Of a stretch of DNA of 37,141 nt, positions 9,831 to 19,432 are shown one piece after another. This DNA is from Sphaeroforma arctica JP610 (Eukaryota; Opisthokonta; Ichthyosporea; Ichthyophonida): positions 1 to 37,141 of the forward strand of contig NW_014040466.1 in the NCBI RefSeq assembly GCF_001186125.1, in the 5' to 3' direction. A program made the position numbers and the translations under genes. Position 1 is the stretch's first letter; each line of letters starts with the position of its first letter. Below the pieces are notes generated by a model. It was not told the DNA's origin. It searched no databases and worked only from the letters and a program-made list of their open reading frames with translations.

Positions 9831-10302
9831 TCTCAGGCCATATTTTACAGCAAGAAATCATCTTTGATTTATGGAAGTCATCATAGTTAGCTCACTCCCG
9901 AGAGCTAATCAGGTTGCTCAAATTACTCTCAAGAGTTGAGTTATTATTTAACCGACTTCCGAGAGCAGATTAAGTTTCTGAACCGATTCCCGAGAGTGGA
10001 TTAAGCCTGTCAACCGCAACATATTAATAATAGCTGTGGTTATATGTGAGTCACAACCTATGCGGAAAGGCATCATGTGATCAGCGTAAGATTTGGTTGC
10101 AGAGAAGTAGAAATAGAAAAGCATCGAAGTGTTAAAGTGTTCCGCATAAGGTTTCTCATAATGGCCATATGAGTTTTTACTCTGGCCAGCCCAAGAGGCT
10201 GAACACTAGCACAAACACCTTAGATATAAAACCAAAGGTGAGTTCAGAAATAAATACATAAATTTGCACTTTATTTAAAGTCTACTGCATTGCACTCTAA
10301 CA
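9831..10302 (+). repeat. LTR copy L1 (gypsy-type), plus orientation
   Basis: This stretch aligns along its length with the reverse complement of 19056-19432. Shared landmarks are ctacaggt..tcag.cc at the start, ctcactcc.gagag, gagaagt.gaaatagaa, tcgaagtgt.aaagtgttc, ctggcca.tccaag.ggctgaacact, acaaacacc.tagatataaaac, cagaaataaata.ataaattt and ctctaa at the end. A purine tract (gaaggggagtgagaga, about 9808-9823) sits just before the start, as expected for a 3' LTR. The divergence between copies implies old insertions. It could be solo or the remnant of a longer element. Confidence 0.72.
9887..10011 (+). repeat. Tandem repeats in the LTR U3 region
   Basis: About four imperfect units of roughly 31 bases carry a cccgagag core; the two clearest are 9950-9980 and 9981-10011, each beginning aaccga. 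The inverted LTR copy at 19.3 kb has fewer units. U3 repeats often hold transcription-factor sites, but the function here is inferred. Confidence 0.6.
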
Positions 10303-10419
10303 GAATACACTGTGTCTCACCACTCTTCGACAGATGCTCCGCTGATCAACCGATGTCAAACCGCGAAGTACACCTTGGTACCTCCGTCCTCCTTCACGGA
10401 CCTCCCGATGGTGTATGCG

Positions 10420-11390
10420 GCGTTGGAACAACTCCAACTCCAGTCGATCCACGGTCAGGTGTCAGTTCCGACGGCGCTATAAGTCAACTGGGTCCTCCAT
10501 GACCGGTACAGTCATCTCTTGCCCGATAGGCTCCGTCGACTCCTCCAGGTTAAGTGTTCCTGGAACGTTCCTGTCGCACTGCTCCGACCAGTTCTGGCCA
10601 CTTGTGATGACTGTATATGTACTATGGGCGGAAACAGGGACTGCTCCAGCAATCTGCCAGGAAATCAATCTGGATTATACACATGTCGATCAATGAAGAT
10701 GGAGAGGGATTTAATCAGGTACTTGCTGCACAGGATAGGTTCTCCCTCCGAGCATTCGGTACATGTGGCCGATTTGATGAGCACACCGCCTCGCAGTTGA
10801 TCCGGTTTTGCGTTGAGTACTTACGACCCAGGGGCCATGTCCAACGTTATGTCTTGGATAAGGACAGTTCCATGCGCAGTGATGCGTTTACGGCATACGC
10901 AGCAGCAAATACTGCTGTGGTACATTACGTTTCCACGGGCAAACATGCCGGCAACGACCGCATAGAGGTCTCCTTACGTATCCTCAAGACATGGTTTAAG
11001 CGGTCCCTTTCAGTAGGCCTGCACCACACATGGCGCTCCCAAGTTCCGATTTTCTTCGCGAATTACAACGCGACATGGTCAAGCGTTATTGACACGGCCC
11101 CGTACACTTTGGTTACGGGCCGCATCTACCCTCGTCCATCAGACCCGGTAATAACGGCCCTACTTGATGCGGATGCGACCGCCTCGAGTTTCGAAGCTAA
11201 GGTGGAGGAACCGCCTCTAGATCGGGGCCTCCTTGCACTCCGCGCAAAAGGTCACGGCGGGCCGCCAGATCTTATATTGGCCCATGGCGGACCCACCGCA
11301 CAAATTGGCGAAGGACTGGCTGGGCCCGGTGATTGTAACGACCCATGTCCCTCCGGTGATGCACTATATCAAGGACACGACCCTCAATAA
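10420..11390 (+). CDS. Integrase of gypsy B
   Basis: Near 10488-10610 a His/Cys domain is visible: VLHDRYSHLLPDRLRRLLQ (His pair) followed by ATCDDCICTMG (Cys pair). The core follows in the frame from 10617: AAQDRFSLRAFGTCGRF with the first Asp, YVLDKDSSMRSDAFTAY with the second Asp, and HAGNDRIEVSLRILKTWF with the Glu, then FFANYNATWSSVIDTAPYTL. Around 11285-11390 a KLAKDWLGPV and MHYIKD signature matches the GPF/Y module of Ty3/gypsy integrases. That module is the main reason to prefer gypsy over copia, because the zinc domain alone is ambiguous. Confidence 0.72.
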
Positions 11391-12480
11391 AGAGTAGCGT
11401 GTCATGTGCCGCCCCTGGGCTGATCTGAGTTGGTCCCGAGTGGAACGGTGAGGTCCCACTTTGTCTTTAACGAGTCCGAATTCTCGGCACAGATGTCGGA
11501 GACTGAGCGATACCAACTCATTTTCGCGTTCCGGACGTGTGCTGCCGCAGTCCGATTCCAATATGGGATAAACTGTGCCTACACGAAGTGAGACCGCCTG
11601 TGTGCTGCGCACAACCACCTCCGGTCGAATAAATTCACGACTGACGATGAGGCGTTCTTTGATGATCACGCCAACCAAGTGGCGAACGCTTCAGGCACGC
11701 TCTCTCAGCTGCGCAGTCCTTTCCGTTTTGCAGCTTCCTCAGCGTTCCGCCAGGAGATGTTGGCCACCTGGAAGCTCAAGCACGACTCGCTCCAGTTGAC
11801 TGACCCCCTCCCACCCCAGGAGGCGCCGGCCCACTCTACAGCCTTATGTGGCTTTGCCACCGTGTGGGGTTTTGCGATGTCGACCACGGTCAGCCATAGG
11901 TGATCTTCTCTTTCCTCAGGACATGCCCGGGATGACTAGCATGTAGCTGACTAGTGATATACACTACATTAAAGGATTGGGGGTGGTTGATTATTCTGAC
12001 CCCTGTGTTGATGTGTCGAGACTCCCTCGATGTGACGACGTCACTGTATTCTACGACGACGGTCGCGGCCCTTTGATGTTGGCCAGCCGTCCACCACTGA
12101 CACCAGGCGTAGTGTGTATGTCTTGTACACACACCGGCCGTTGGCTGCTTCTGTCTGACCGTCGGATGCACACTACCCTGTGGGCTACGGTACGACGTGA
12201 CCACGGTCACCCCCGATGATGCCTTCCGAGCCAACAAGTTATGTTACGAGGGCACACGCCTCGGCCTCTCTCTCCCACCGATCCCCCATTCCTTCTCTCC
12301 AGCGCTGTCGCGTTCCTACCGCACTCCTATACTAGCCAACTAACCCCACACTCGTCCGCCTGGCACCTACACACTCTCCTGCTCAATGTTTGTTTATTTT
12401 TCACTACCACCATTTTTCTGTTTATTTTGAGACCAAGAAATTGAAAATCTCGTCAGCATGAATTTCGGACATTGACTACC
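11391..12480 (+). other. Unassigned GC-rich 3' part of gypsy B
   Basis: Short frames such as 11679-11903 and 11977-12219 on the plus strand have coding-like composition but no family that I recognise. They may be the polyprotein C-terminus or 3' untranslated sequence. Confidence 0.35.
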
Positions 12481-12720
12481 CCAAATTTGGGCCAGTTTCC
12501 AACTTCTTGAGTCTGTCCGGGGCTGTAGTAAAAAGGTGGTCTCGGCCCCAAACCACAATGAGGGCCAGCCCGGACCTACCGGACCTTGATGACGAGAACC
12601 CAGGGCACTCAGATACCTTCTTGAATAGCTCTCTCCTTGGAAGCGACAAGATTGATGAGAACGTCGGTTCCGTCCGCCCTGCTGGGGGAGTGGGGGGGGG
12701 GGGATACATACCTATATAAA
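12481..12720 (+). other. Polyprotein end and G-rich polypurine tract of gypsy B
   Basis: A frame at 12507-12719 reads SPDLPDLDDENPGHSD then a Gly-rich end. The end is produced by gggggagt followed by an uninterrupted run of 12 or so G (12692-12703). Many Ty3/gypsy polyproteins end over their polypurine tract in this way. An LTR should follow, but no second copy is available to define it. Confidence 0.4.
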
Positions 12721-13977
12721 TACATAATCATTGTTTTCGAGGTAAATACACATACAATTAGCACTTTGTAACCGAAAGTAGACGACCTTATAACTGTACA
12801 ATGTGGTGACTGGTGACCGATCATTTGTGATATAGGCGCTGCGCTGTTCTTTTAAGTACACAGAACTCTGTTCATCACTGTCACTTCCAAATTTTCAACA
12901 TAATGGCTCGTGTTGTAGTGTTTGTTCACGCTCAAACTCTAAGCTATGTACTATTCATCTGTGACTCAACTTAGTCACATATCCATTTAAATATTTTGTA
13001 TACCATATTGTTATATGTATACACTTGCTGCAATACCAAAACATATCTATATACATAAAAATATATATAAATACAAATGTGGATGGTTGCATGACGCTTG
13101 AGTCAGATGAATGACACGTTCGTCTTTTATCCGACTCTTCTTGTTATTTATACCGGAAAATATTCGCAGGTGCATCAACAGAACTCTAAAACCTGAAATC
13201 TCAGGAGAATCCGCGAATAACGCTTCAATTTGACAACTTATATATGCTAGCAATATCAACAATAGCACAAGACAAAAGCTGACTTAGATGTTATTTGCAC
13301 ATTATTCCTGCAGGGGTTTTTATATATATCCAGAGTTGGAAAGCAGTTCAGAAAGAGGAAAATACTTTCGACTCCTTGTATTTAGCATGTAATACATATG
13401 GCAATCGAGTTGGAGCAACAGTATCGTATCGATATGACATCTCCACTTCAATGTACGCAGACTGCTGAATATTACCATTTTTGATGTCGCTATAAATATA
13501 AACAAACATAGACCATCATATATTAGCTATTAATAATATTGAACTTCTAAGTGTTGTGAAGTTTTGCTCGATTTACATTGGTCCATCCGATTCGTCGGGA
13601 ACTTGGTTCTTGGGGATGCCTTGTATTGACATGTGATTAAGTACGAAATTATCAATATATTATTTTTGTCATGGTCTCTATTTTTTTGAGAATCCGTGTG
13701 GAAAATGTCGTCGTTTTGATTCATTCCAGATATTGTCTTAAGTATCTTCACAGCCGGCTATTTTCAGCCCCAAACAAAAGATACCAAGCTCTTGGTCACT
13801 TTCAATTTGTTCGCATTTCTCAAATAAGATATTAATTTTATTGAATTTGGTAGAAATTAGTGCAAAAGATTAGTCACGACAAATGCATCATGTAAATGTT
13901 ATTACAGTTATTGTTTGACTATTGACTCGTGTTGGTGGCATCACTCATGTTATAGGAATCAAATTCCATAGCTGATG
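12721..13977. other. AT-rich sequence without recognised genes
   Basis: Only short AT-driven frames occur. One minus-strand frame at 13530-13751 (SGMNQNDDIFHTDSQKNRDH) has slightly protein-like composition, but no splice sites or family support it. Confidence 0.4.
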
Positions 13978-14237
13978 TAGTAAATTAGGTGAATAACTGA
14001 ATCAAACAACCTAGTACTAGGTAGATTGGTTCAGCCATTCACCTAATTTACTATAAAACTGGAAAGCGTCGCGAGTACTTCGATCTCAGTCCGCACGATG
14101 CGCTCCTGGGTGGATTCCTTTGAACCTTTCACGCTGTGATCACCACTCCTAAGCGAATTTCTCTGAACCTTCCACGCTGGGCAATAGTGCTAGTCTAATA
14201 CTAGGTTGGGTAGTTCAGTCATTTACCTAATTTACTA
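13978..14237. mobile_element. MITE with about 42-bp terminal inverted repeats and TA flanks
   Basis: The left end starts TA-GTAAATTAGGTGAATAACTG and the right end closes CAGTCATTTACCTAATTTAC-TA. The two 42-base ends match inversely with about eight differences, and TA on both sides fits a Tc1/mariner-type target duplication. The internal 14012-14053 stretch is a further inverted copy of the end, so 13978-14053 is itself a near-perfect 76-base palindrome centred on ctagtactag. The interior has a 43-base direct repeat (14103 and 14146). There is no coding capacity, so it would be moved by a transposase supplied elsewhere. Confidence 0.75.
14103..14188 (+). repeat. Two 43-bp direct repeats inside the MITE
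   Basis: ctcctgggtggattcctttg at 14103 and ctcctaagcgaatttctctg at 14146 begin the two units. Both continue gaacctt.cacgctg. Confidence 0.7.
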
Positions 14238-14670
14238 CACTGGACATTGGCTATGCCAATATATAAGAACCAGTCTTCGAATATTGATACCTTGTAGTCG
14301 GAAAACCCCTGCTACTCTTTTGAAAATAGCAATATGTATACTGTATAGTTAAGGTATATTCTTGACAAGTACTTGGTCAGCAGTTTCAAGTTGGTTTGAG
14401 CTGCTGCCGTTTTTGTTATTGACCAGTTCTTCCGGGATACTCAAATCTATGTACTTTATATATCAGATGAGACAAATGTTGTGTGTTCAATCTATGTTGT
14501 ACAATCTGCTGCATATGTAGTCAAAAATGAGTAATCCTATTTTGTCTGTACTTCACCTTGACCAATCAAGATCCCTTCCAGAAGTATGAGTATACAATGG
14601 CAGATTAGAATTTCACCAGTTATTATGTCCTGTAACTGTAATCAACTGTAGAATATGCAAGAAAATACAT

Positions 14671-14840
14671 TCTAGAGGGTTGGCTTGATATATTGCGCTT
14701 TTACAGCTAATGGTAAAACCCATGATATATACACCGCTGTAAAGCTGAGAAAATATCTAGAGGTTTGGCTTGATATATTGCACTTTTACAGCTAATGGTT
14801 AACCCCATAATGTATACAGAGTTGTAAAGCTGAGAAGATA
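14671..14840 (+). repeat. Two 85-bp tandem repeats
   Basis: Units 14671-14755 and 14756-14840 both begin tctagaggg/ttggcttgatatattg and end in tgtaaagctgagaa.ata. They differ at only about ten positions, which suggests a fairly recent local duplication. Each unit contains ttttacagct and the inverse gctgtaaa, so it can fold back. Confidence 0.85.
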
Positions 14841-14887
14841 CGCTGAGAATATAACAGTCAAAAGTGTGTAGTTTACGTACTTGCCAC

Positions 14888-15090
14888 GAATCCTAACAAA
14901 CAAGTATATCAATTAAAAAAAAAATTCTAAAAGTAAATATACTGGATTGCACCAGTATGACATAAAAAGTAACAAATAAGATGAATGACTGATCCAAATG
15001 AATCCTAACAATCAAGCATATCACACTATAAAAAAATGTAAGACATTATGAATAATAAGTAATATGAATGACGGATACTATGTTGGTTGT
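14888..15090 (+). repeat. Diverged tandem duplication, about 112-bp period
   Basis: gaatcctaacaaacaagtat at 14888 and gaatcctaacaatcaagcat at 15000 start the two units. Both carry a later ataag.tgaatgac.gat block. The second unit is shorter. Confidence 0.65.
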
Positions 15091-15119
15091 TTCAGTCATT
15101 TACCTTATTCACCACATTA
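15086..15119 (-). repeat. Isolated end of the 13978-14237 MITE family
   Basis: ggttgtttcagtcatttacc then ttattcaccac is close to the right terminal repeat of the MITE. A degenerate inverse match (aaataagatgaatgactgat, 14973-14992) may be its left end, making a second, more decayed copy of about 150 bases. Confidence 0.5.
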
Positions 15120-15322
15120 GTAGGTGTACCCTTAGTATAAACGGTCAAATGCTTCTGTGTACGTGTACAGCGCACACGCGTTAAAAACTTCACAGTGAGG
15201 CAATGTATTATTGTAAAACTTGTGTACAGACTGGCGAGTACATAGATACTTATATGTGTACACCCTTTATGTGCACGTTTAGTATTAATAGTATATACAA
15301 AAAAATTGCTACGTATATTTTT

Positions 15323-15342
15323 NNNNNNNNNNNNNNNNNNNN
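15323..15342. other. Assembly gap, 20 N
   Basis: A run of 20 unknown bases. The true length is not known, and any frame crossing it is meaningless. Confidence 0.99.
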
Positions 15343-15343
15343 T

Positions 15344-15916
15344 GAGTCAGAGACCATATTCGGATACTTGTTTGCTGTGTTCTGCAGCTATATTAAGATT
15401 GAGCTTAAGCTAAACGCTCTGTCGAATACTTATAAAAATAAGAGGAGTCTAATACTTTTGATATATAATTCAAACAAGACAAACACTCCCAGTAATGCAG
15501 TCATGGTGATGTCTACTGAAGCATGACAATATCGTCAATACATATACCTTACTAAGGACATGGAGCAAGACTCAAATCTTTACATAACAAACCAGAACCT
15601 TGTATACAATACTCAAAGCTGCTTAAAGAACAGTCAAGTGTGGTCAAACTGCTTGTTTACAAACTCCTACGTAAAATATAGTTAATTAGCCACGTTTCCC
15701 AAACATCCACTAATAAGAACTCTACTGATGTCGCTGACACTAAGGATTTAGTTGACCCAACAAACACATCTCAAATATTTGCCAACTTGGCAAAACTCAA
15801 AAAAATAATTGACATGTTGCATAATCTTCCTCACTGAACACACTTACAAGCAGCGATTGGTGCGTGACTTTATAATCCTGCACTGAACGTGAAGTGTATC
15901 GACACTGTACTGAATG
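15344..15916. other. AT-rich sequence, nothing recognised
   Basis: No repeat partner, RNA gene or credible frame is seen. Confidence 0.4.
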
Positions 15917-16648
15917 TCAGAAGACGAACATATAGGGGTTGGCACCCCTTAAAAATGTGCGCCGAGTCATAGTCGACCAGGTATAACCCCTTCGATCCAG
16001 ACACACTAACGATTTATGTCTATCATTTTTTATGTGTGCCTTCGGGCTACAATTTGCTTTATACAATACCGAACAATCGCCCACAACCAATTGCAAAACT
16101 ACGCTATCACGTTTTTTGTGTGACTTTTGTCTTCTCTGAGCAATATATTCCGATGATAGCACATATTGTGTTTGTACCGAAGTAACGAAAGCGCTTTTAC
16201 TCATATCATGCGTAGCTTATAGACCTGGTGTTCTTTATAAACTTCAAACGCATGCCGTTAATATTGCACGCCATATAAAAATCAACTATTTTGCAACCCG
16301 CACTAGGCGATGTAGTGGTTCTACCATTTGAATATGTTTCCTTGTCGACAAAGCACCCTTTCATGATGTATTTGAGGACCGACTCTGTCATGATGTAAAA
16401 AAGGACCGGACATGATAATTCAGATTATGAAGATACCTCCATAATGGTGACTGAATTTAGCGTCATCGATGCATTGTAAAATTTTGTATCTAGGAACCCA
16501 AAAATATAGAGACAGATATTTATTCAAACCCGTCAGAGTTGACATATCCCAAACCTTTTATGTAAAGCGAAACTCGTACCTTCGCTGTAATGCGATCAAT
16601 AATTTCATCAGACATACCATCTAGAACGACACTTCCGACTGAACTCAT
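15917..16648 (-). CDS. Candidate multi-exon host gene, unknown protein
   Basis: Several coding-like minus-strand stretches follow one another. One starts at the ATG at 16648 (MSSVGSVVLDGMSDEIIDRI, then TAKVRVSLYIKGLGY). A second, about 16437-16489, lies between ttcctag and a gtatct donor and encodes KFYNASMTLNSVTIME. A third is 16206-16391 (SVLKYIMKGCFVDKETYSNG, then CKIVDFYMACNINGMRLKF), and a fourth is 15917-16204 (SSEYIAQRRQKSHKKRD, then VVLQLVVGDCSVLYKANCS). They are separated by short GT..AG-like intervals. Exon limits and phase are not settled and I recognise no domain. It may be a host gene or chance. Confidence 0.3.
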
Positions 16649-16798
16649 TTATTCAGACTTGTTGCACTTTGATAAGCTGAACCTGGTTCTGCCTACAGCA
16701 TTTGCTAGCATACAAGGCGGAAGATGAATTGGATGAATGGTTGAATGTACTACTGGGATTGAGGATTAAAGTACTTCCCGCCCATAAAATCACTGAGT

Positions 16799-17230
16799 TT
16801 AAAAAGGATACGTCTATTGGTTTGACAAGTGCCAATGCGTGCTTGCAGCGGTTTGGCATGATATCATCTAGACGTTTTCTACCAAGGTGTGATTGTAATT
16901 GTTTCACGTGGTATAGTATACATGTGTATGTTTTAGTAGTATGCTACCCAGTGTCATTGAAGGTGTAAATATAGTTTTTGTTGTGTGCTTATGATTACAT
17001 CGTTTATATATTGTGGATAGCTGCTCAAAAGGGTATATCTATGGGTTTGTCAATTGCCAAGGTGTGCAGGCAGTTGCTTGACTTGATATTATGTCTATGT
17101 GCACTGCCAAGGTGTGCTTGTAGTTGTTTCACTTGAATATGTTTCTAGAAGTGTGCTAGCCCAATTGTAATATTTGTTGAAGTGACATTGAAGTGTGTAT
17201 GTAGTCTTTGTTGTGTGCTGATAAATGCTT
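16799..17230 (+). repeat. Diverged direct duplication, period about 228 bp
   Basis: The block from 16803 (ggatacgtctattggtttga) recurs from 17030 (gggtatatctatgggtttgt). Later landmarks also repeat: accaaggtgtgattgtaatt with ccaaggtgtgcttgtagttg, and gtgtcattgaaggtgt..ttgttgtgtgct (16951) with gtgacattgaagtgt..ttgttgtgtgct (17182). Units contain smaller internal repeats of the ccaaggtgtgc motif. The first unit overlaps a frame at 16702-16968 (EDELDEWLNVLLGLRIKV) whose protein status is uncertain. Confidence 0.7.
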
Positions 17231-17440
17231 TGTCGTCCAATATAAACTAGTTGCATCTAAACGATGATATATCAAGGTATAAAATAATGCGTATACGATT
17301 GACGATATTGTTTTATTTAGCTCACAACTAACAGTCATCGTAGGTAGTAATATATTGAGTTCCCATTCTTCATCCATCGCATACTGTACAATTTTCTTAG
17401 TGCATGCTTGTATAGTTGAAAATAGCATATCTTTCATCAA
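17156..17440 (-). CDS. Candidate exon, unknown protein
   Basis: A 94-residue minus-strand frame (KDMLFSTIQACTKKIVQYA, MDEEWELNILLPTMTVSCEL, SSIVYALFYTLIYHRLDA) has protein-like composition with mixed acidic and hydrophobic helices. An acceptor-like ttccaag lies just upstream near 17450. No family is recognised, no neighbouring exons are proven, and its 3' end overlaps the 17.0-17.2 kb duplication. Chance remains likely. Confidence 0.25.
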   Translation of the reverse strand: MMKDMLFSTIQACTKKIVQYAMDEEWELNILLPTMTVSCELNKTISSIVYALFYTLIYHRLDATSLYWTTKHLSAHNKDYIHTSMSLQQILQLG

Positions 17441-17689
17441 TGGAGTGTCTTGGAAGCATCATGATTTATTATTATTCAAAAAGTACATCTAGTATAAGCT
17501 AGATTCACTTCGTGTATATCTATAGCACGAGGTTATAAGCCTATATACACATCAATCTAGCTGTTATCGTGCAGATAGTATCAGCAGTACGTCCATCTCA
17601 AAACATGCAGGTTAAGGTACTTTATGACTTTGTACTCTTGCTGTACATCTCAAATATTCACGATATACAGCCTAGTATTATTTACAAGT

Positions 17690-17723
17690 TTTAGGGGGCT
17701 AAAAACCCCTAAACCCTAAACAC
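17690..17723. repeat. Short interstitial telomere-like motif with hairpin
   Basis: cccctaaaccctaaac contains two CCCTAAA units, and the preceding ttttagggggc forms an inverted match (TTTAGGGG with CCCCTAAA). With only two units this may be chance. Confidence 0.35.
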
Positions 17724-17956
17724 AACATTAATCTATACTGACACGCGTGTATCATTTTGGTTAGTTTTCTTTTCCTGAATGGGGTATTAGAGTTGTGTGA
17801 GGCGTATTACCTTTTAAAAATTGGAGAAATGGAGAAATTGAGAAATTCAAAATTGAATACTGAGATAATTATTAATGAATTTCCAGTCGACACATGTGAG
17901 CCAATAGAAAATGAGCTTGGTCAAAGCCAATGGGAATGACCCTATCGTGTGTAATA

Positions 17957-18280
17957 GTTCAATACCTAATGACAGTGGTTTATTCCTACTTCTTGAATGT
18001 AAAAGTTGTTTTTATGTATTGTATAAAAGTTCGATACAAGGACAGTGATTTATTCTAACTTGAATGTAGAATGTATGAATTGTATAGTACTTTGGTAGTG
18101 ACAGTGATTTGTTCTTACTTGAATTTAAAGAGGTATGGATTGTATAGTAGTTCGGTATTGACAGTCATTCATTCTTACAGAAAGTAAAGATATGTGAATT
18201 GTATAAAAATTTGGTAGTCTTAAATGTAAAGATTTTTGCATTGTATAGTAGTTCGGTAGTGACAGTGATTTGTTTGACGT
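17957..18280 (+). repeat. Minisatellite, about 60-bp unit, five to six copies
   Basis: Units begin with attgtata at 18018, 18079, 18139, 18198 and 18240, with a more diverged first unit before 18018. The consensus runs attgtatagtagttcggtag, tgacagtgatttgttcttac, ttgaatgtaaag. Unit lengths are 61, 60, 59 and 42, so one copy has an internal deletion. Confidence 0.85.
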
Positions 18281-19055
18281 GTTTTAGGCGGTCGATTCTT
18301 CCACACCACTGCCTTTTAAAAATCATCAAAATAGAGATGGAATTAAAAGTGCATTGTATGAACAATATACGAATATGTACACAACACCCCTGTGTATGTT
18401 GTTAAGTGTATCTGATAAGGGCTTCGTAAGCTCAAAAAGTTGAAACATGTCAGTTGACAGTATACCAATTTTTTCCAGTACTCTATAAAGTTCGGTACAT
18501 CTATTTTAAAAACAAAAGATCTTAAGAAATATACTGAGCTGAACTCGCTCTCGGGCGGGGTACTCTATGTTGCAAATTATTTTTACCTTCTTAGATGCCG
18601 CAGTAAATCAGACCATCTTATGTTTTTTATATGCAGTTGGCGTAGAACTGTGAAACGGGAATGCAATGTTTGAATCAGATGTAAGCATGGTGATTACCGC
18701 ATGTGCGCAATCAATGTTACTCCAATTATACAATTTCTGGTTTTGTATTCTCCGTCGTATGTTATGGTAAGTTGTGGCTAGATGCTTCGGTTTTCAGGTA
18801 CCCTGAATTAAGAAACGTCTTTCAAAGGGCAACCTGGTGAACACAATTGATTTAAAAAAAAAGTTTCATGTCAGCGAAGTATGTAAGAGGCAAATACATG
18901 TTCCGAGAGCTTGTACCCGTATCAATGAACCCAATTATCCTTCTTGCATCCGTTTTTCAGAGAACGCTGCTTTCCTGGCATTATCAAAGTAGCATGTTTC
19001 TTATCTGAGTTTAAGTTGTGAATCCTACATTTAATCCATATACCATAAGTTCCAA
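18281..19055. other. AT-rich sequence, nothing recognised
   Basis: No family, RNA gene or repeat partner is seen. gtaagttgtggc near 18770 and ttttcag near 18800 look like splice signals, but flanking frames are not convincing. Confidence 0.35.
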
Positions 19056-19432
19056 TATTAGAGCGTAGAATAGTAAATTTATATTTAATGTAAATTTATA
19101 TATTTATTTCTGGTTTCACCATTTGTTTTATATCTACGGTGTTTGTAATAGTGTTCAGCCACTTGGATTGGCCAGGGTGGAAACGCACATAGGGAATATA
19201 AGAAACCTTCAGAACACTTTTACACTTCGATAATGTGCATGTAGATATAATAATTTACCCAAATTGAAATGAATAACATCATCCCTATTCTATTTCGACT
19301 TCTCTGTTAGTTGATATGCTCGTGTTGTTGGTCGAGAGTGAGTTAAGAAACTTATTCGACTCTTGGGAGTGAGTCAATTCAAATGATTTCAATGGATCAG
19401 AGTGTTAACTTGTTGTGAAAGCTGGTCTGACA
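19056..19432 (-). repeat. LTR copy L2, minus orientation
   Basis: The reverse complement aligns with 9831-10302. On its own strand it starts TGTCAGACC, a common Ty3/gypsy LTR start, and ends near ctctaata. It is about 95 bases shorter than L1, mostly through fewer U3 repeats and a shorter central part. No internal element sequence is recognised next to it, so it is probably a solo LTR. Confidence 0.7.

Larger units (their letters stand above)
10303..12720 (+). mobile_element. Ty3/gypsy-family element B, 3' half only
   Basis: This GC-rich block is unlike its AT-rich surroundings. It holds an integrase zinc-binding domain, the integrase core, a GPF/Y-type C-terminal module, unassigned sequence, and finally a long G tract (12685-12703) that could be the polypurine tract. 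Gag, protease, RT and RNase H are absent. L1 abuts its left edge, but ownership of that LTR is uncertain. The fragment is broken and has several breaks. Confidence 0.7.

Noticed and set aside
10488-10610. Element B as copia because its His/Cys domain looks like GAG-pre-integrase
   Set aside because: A GPF/Y-type module (KLAKDWLGPV) after the core favours Ty3/gypsy, and no copia RT follows.
15203-15526. Plus-strand open frame of 107 codons
   Set aside because: It runs through the 20-N gap and has no protein-like composition.
16653-16907. Overlapping frames on both strands at 16.65-16.97 kb as a gene
   Set aside because: They overlap a local duplication, have no recognised motif and no clear splice sites on either strand.
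17957-18280. Regularly spaced repeats as a CRISPR array
   Set aside because: Repeats are contiguous and diverged, with no unique spacers and unequal unit length, in a eukaryotic setting. It is a minisatellite.
18700-18810. Short intron and exon near 18.77 kb
   Set aside because: A gtaagt donor and ttttcag acceptor are present, but the interval would be only about 30 bases and flanking frames are not coding-like.
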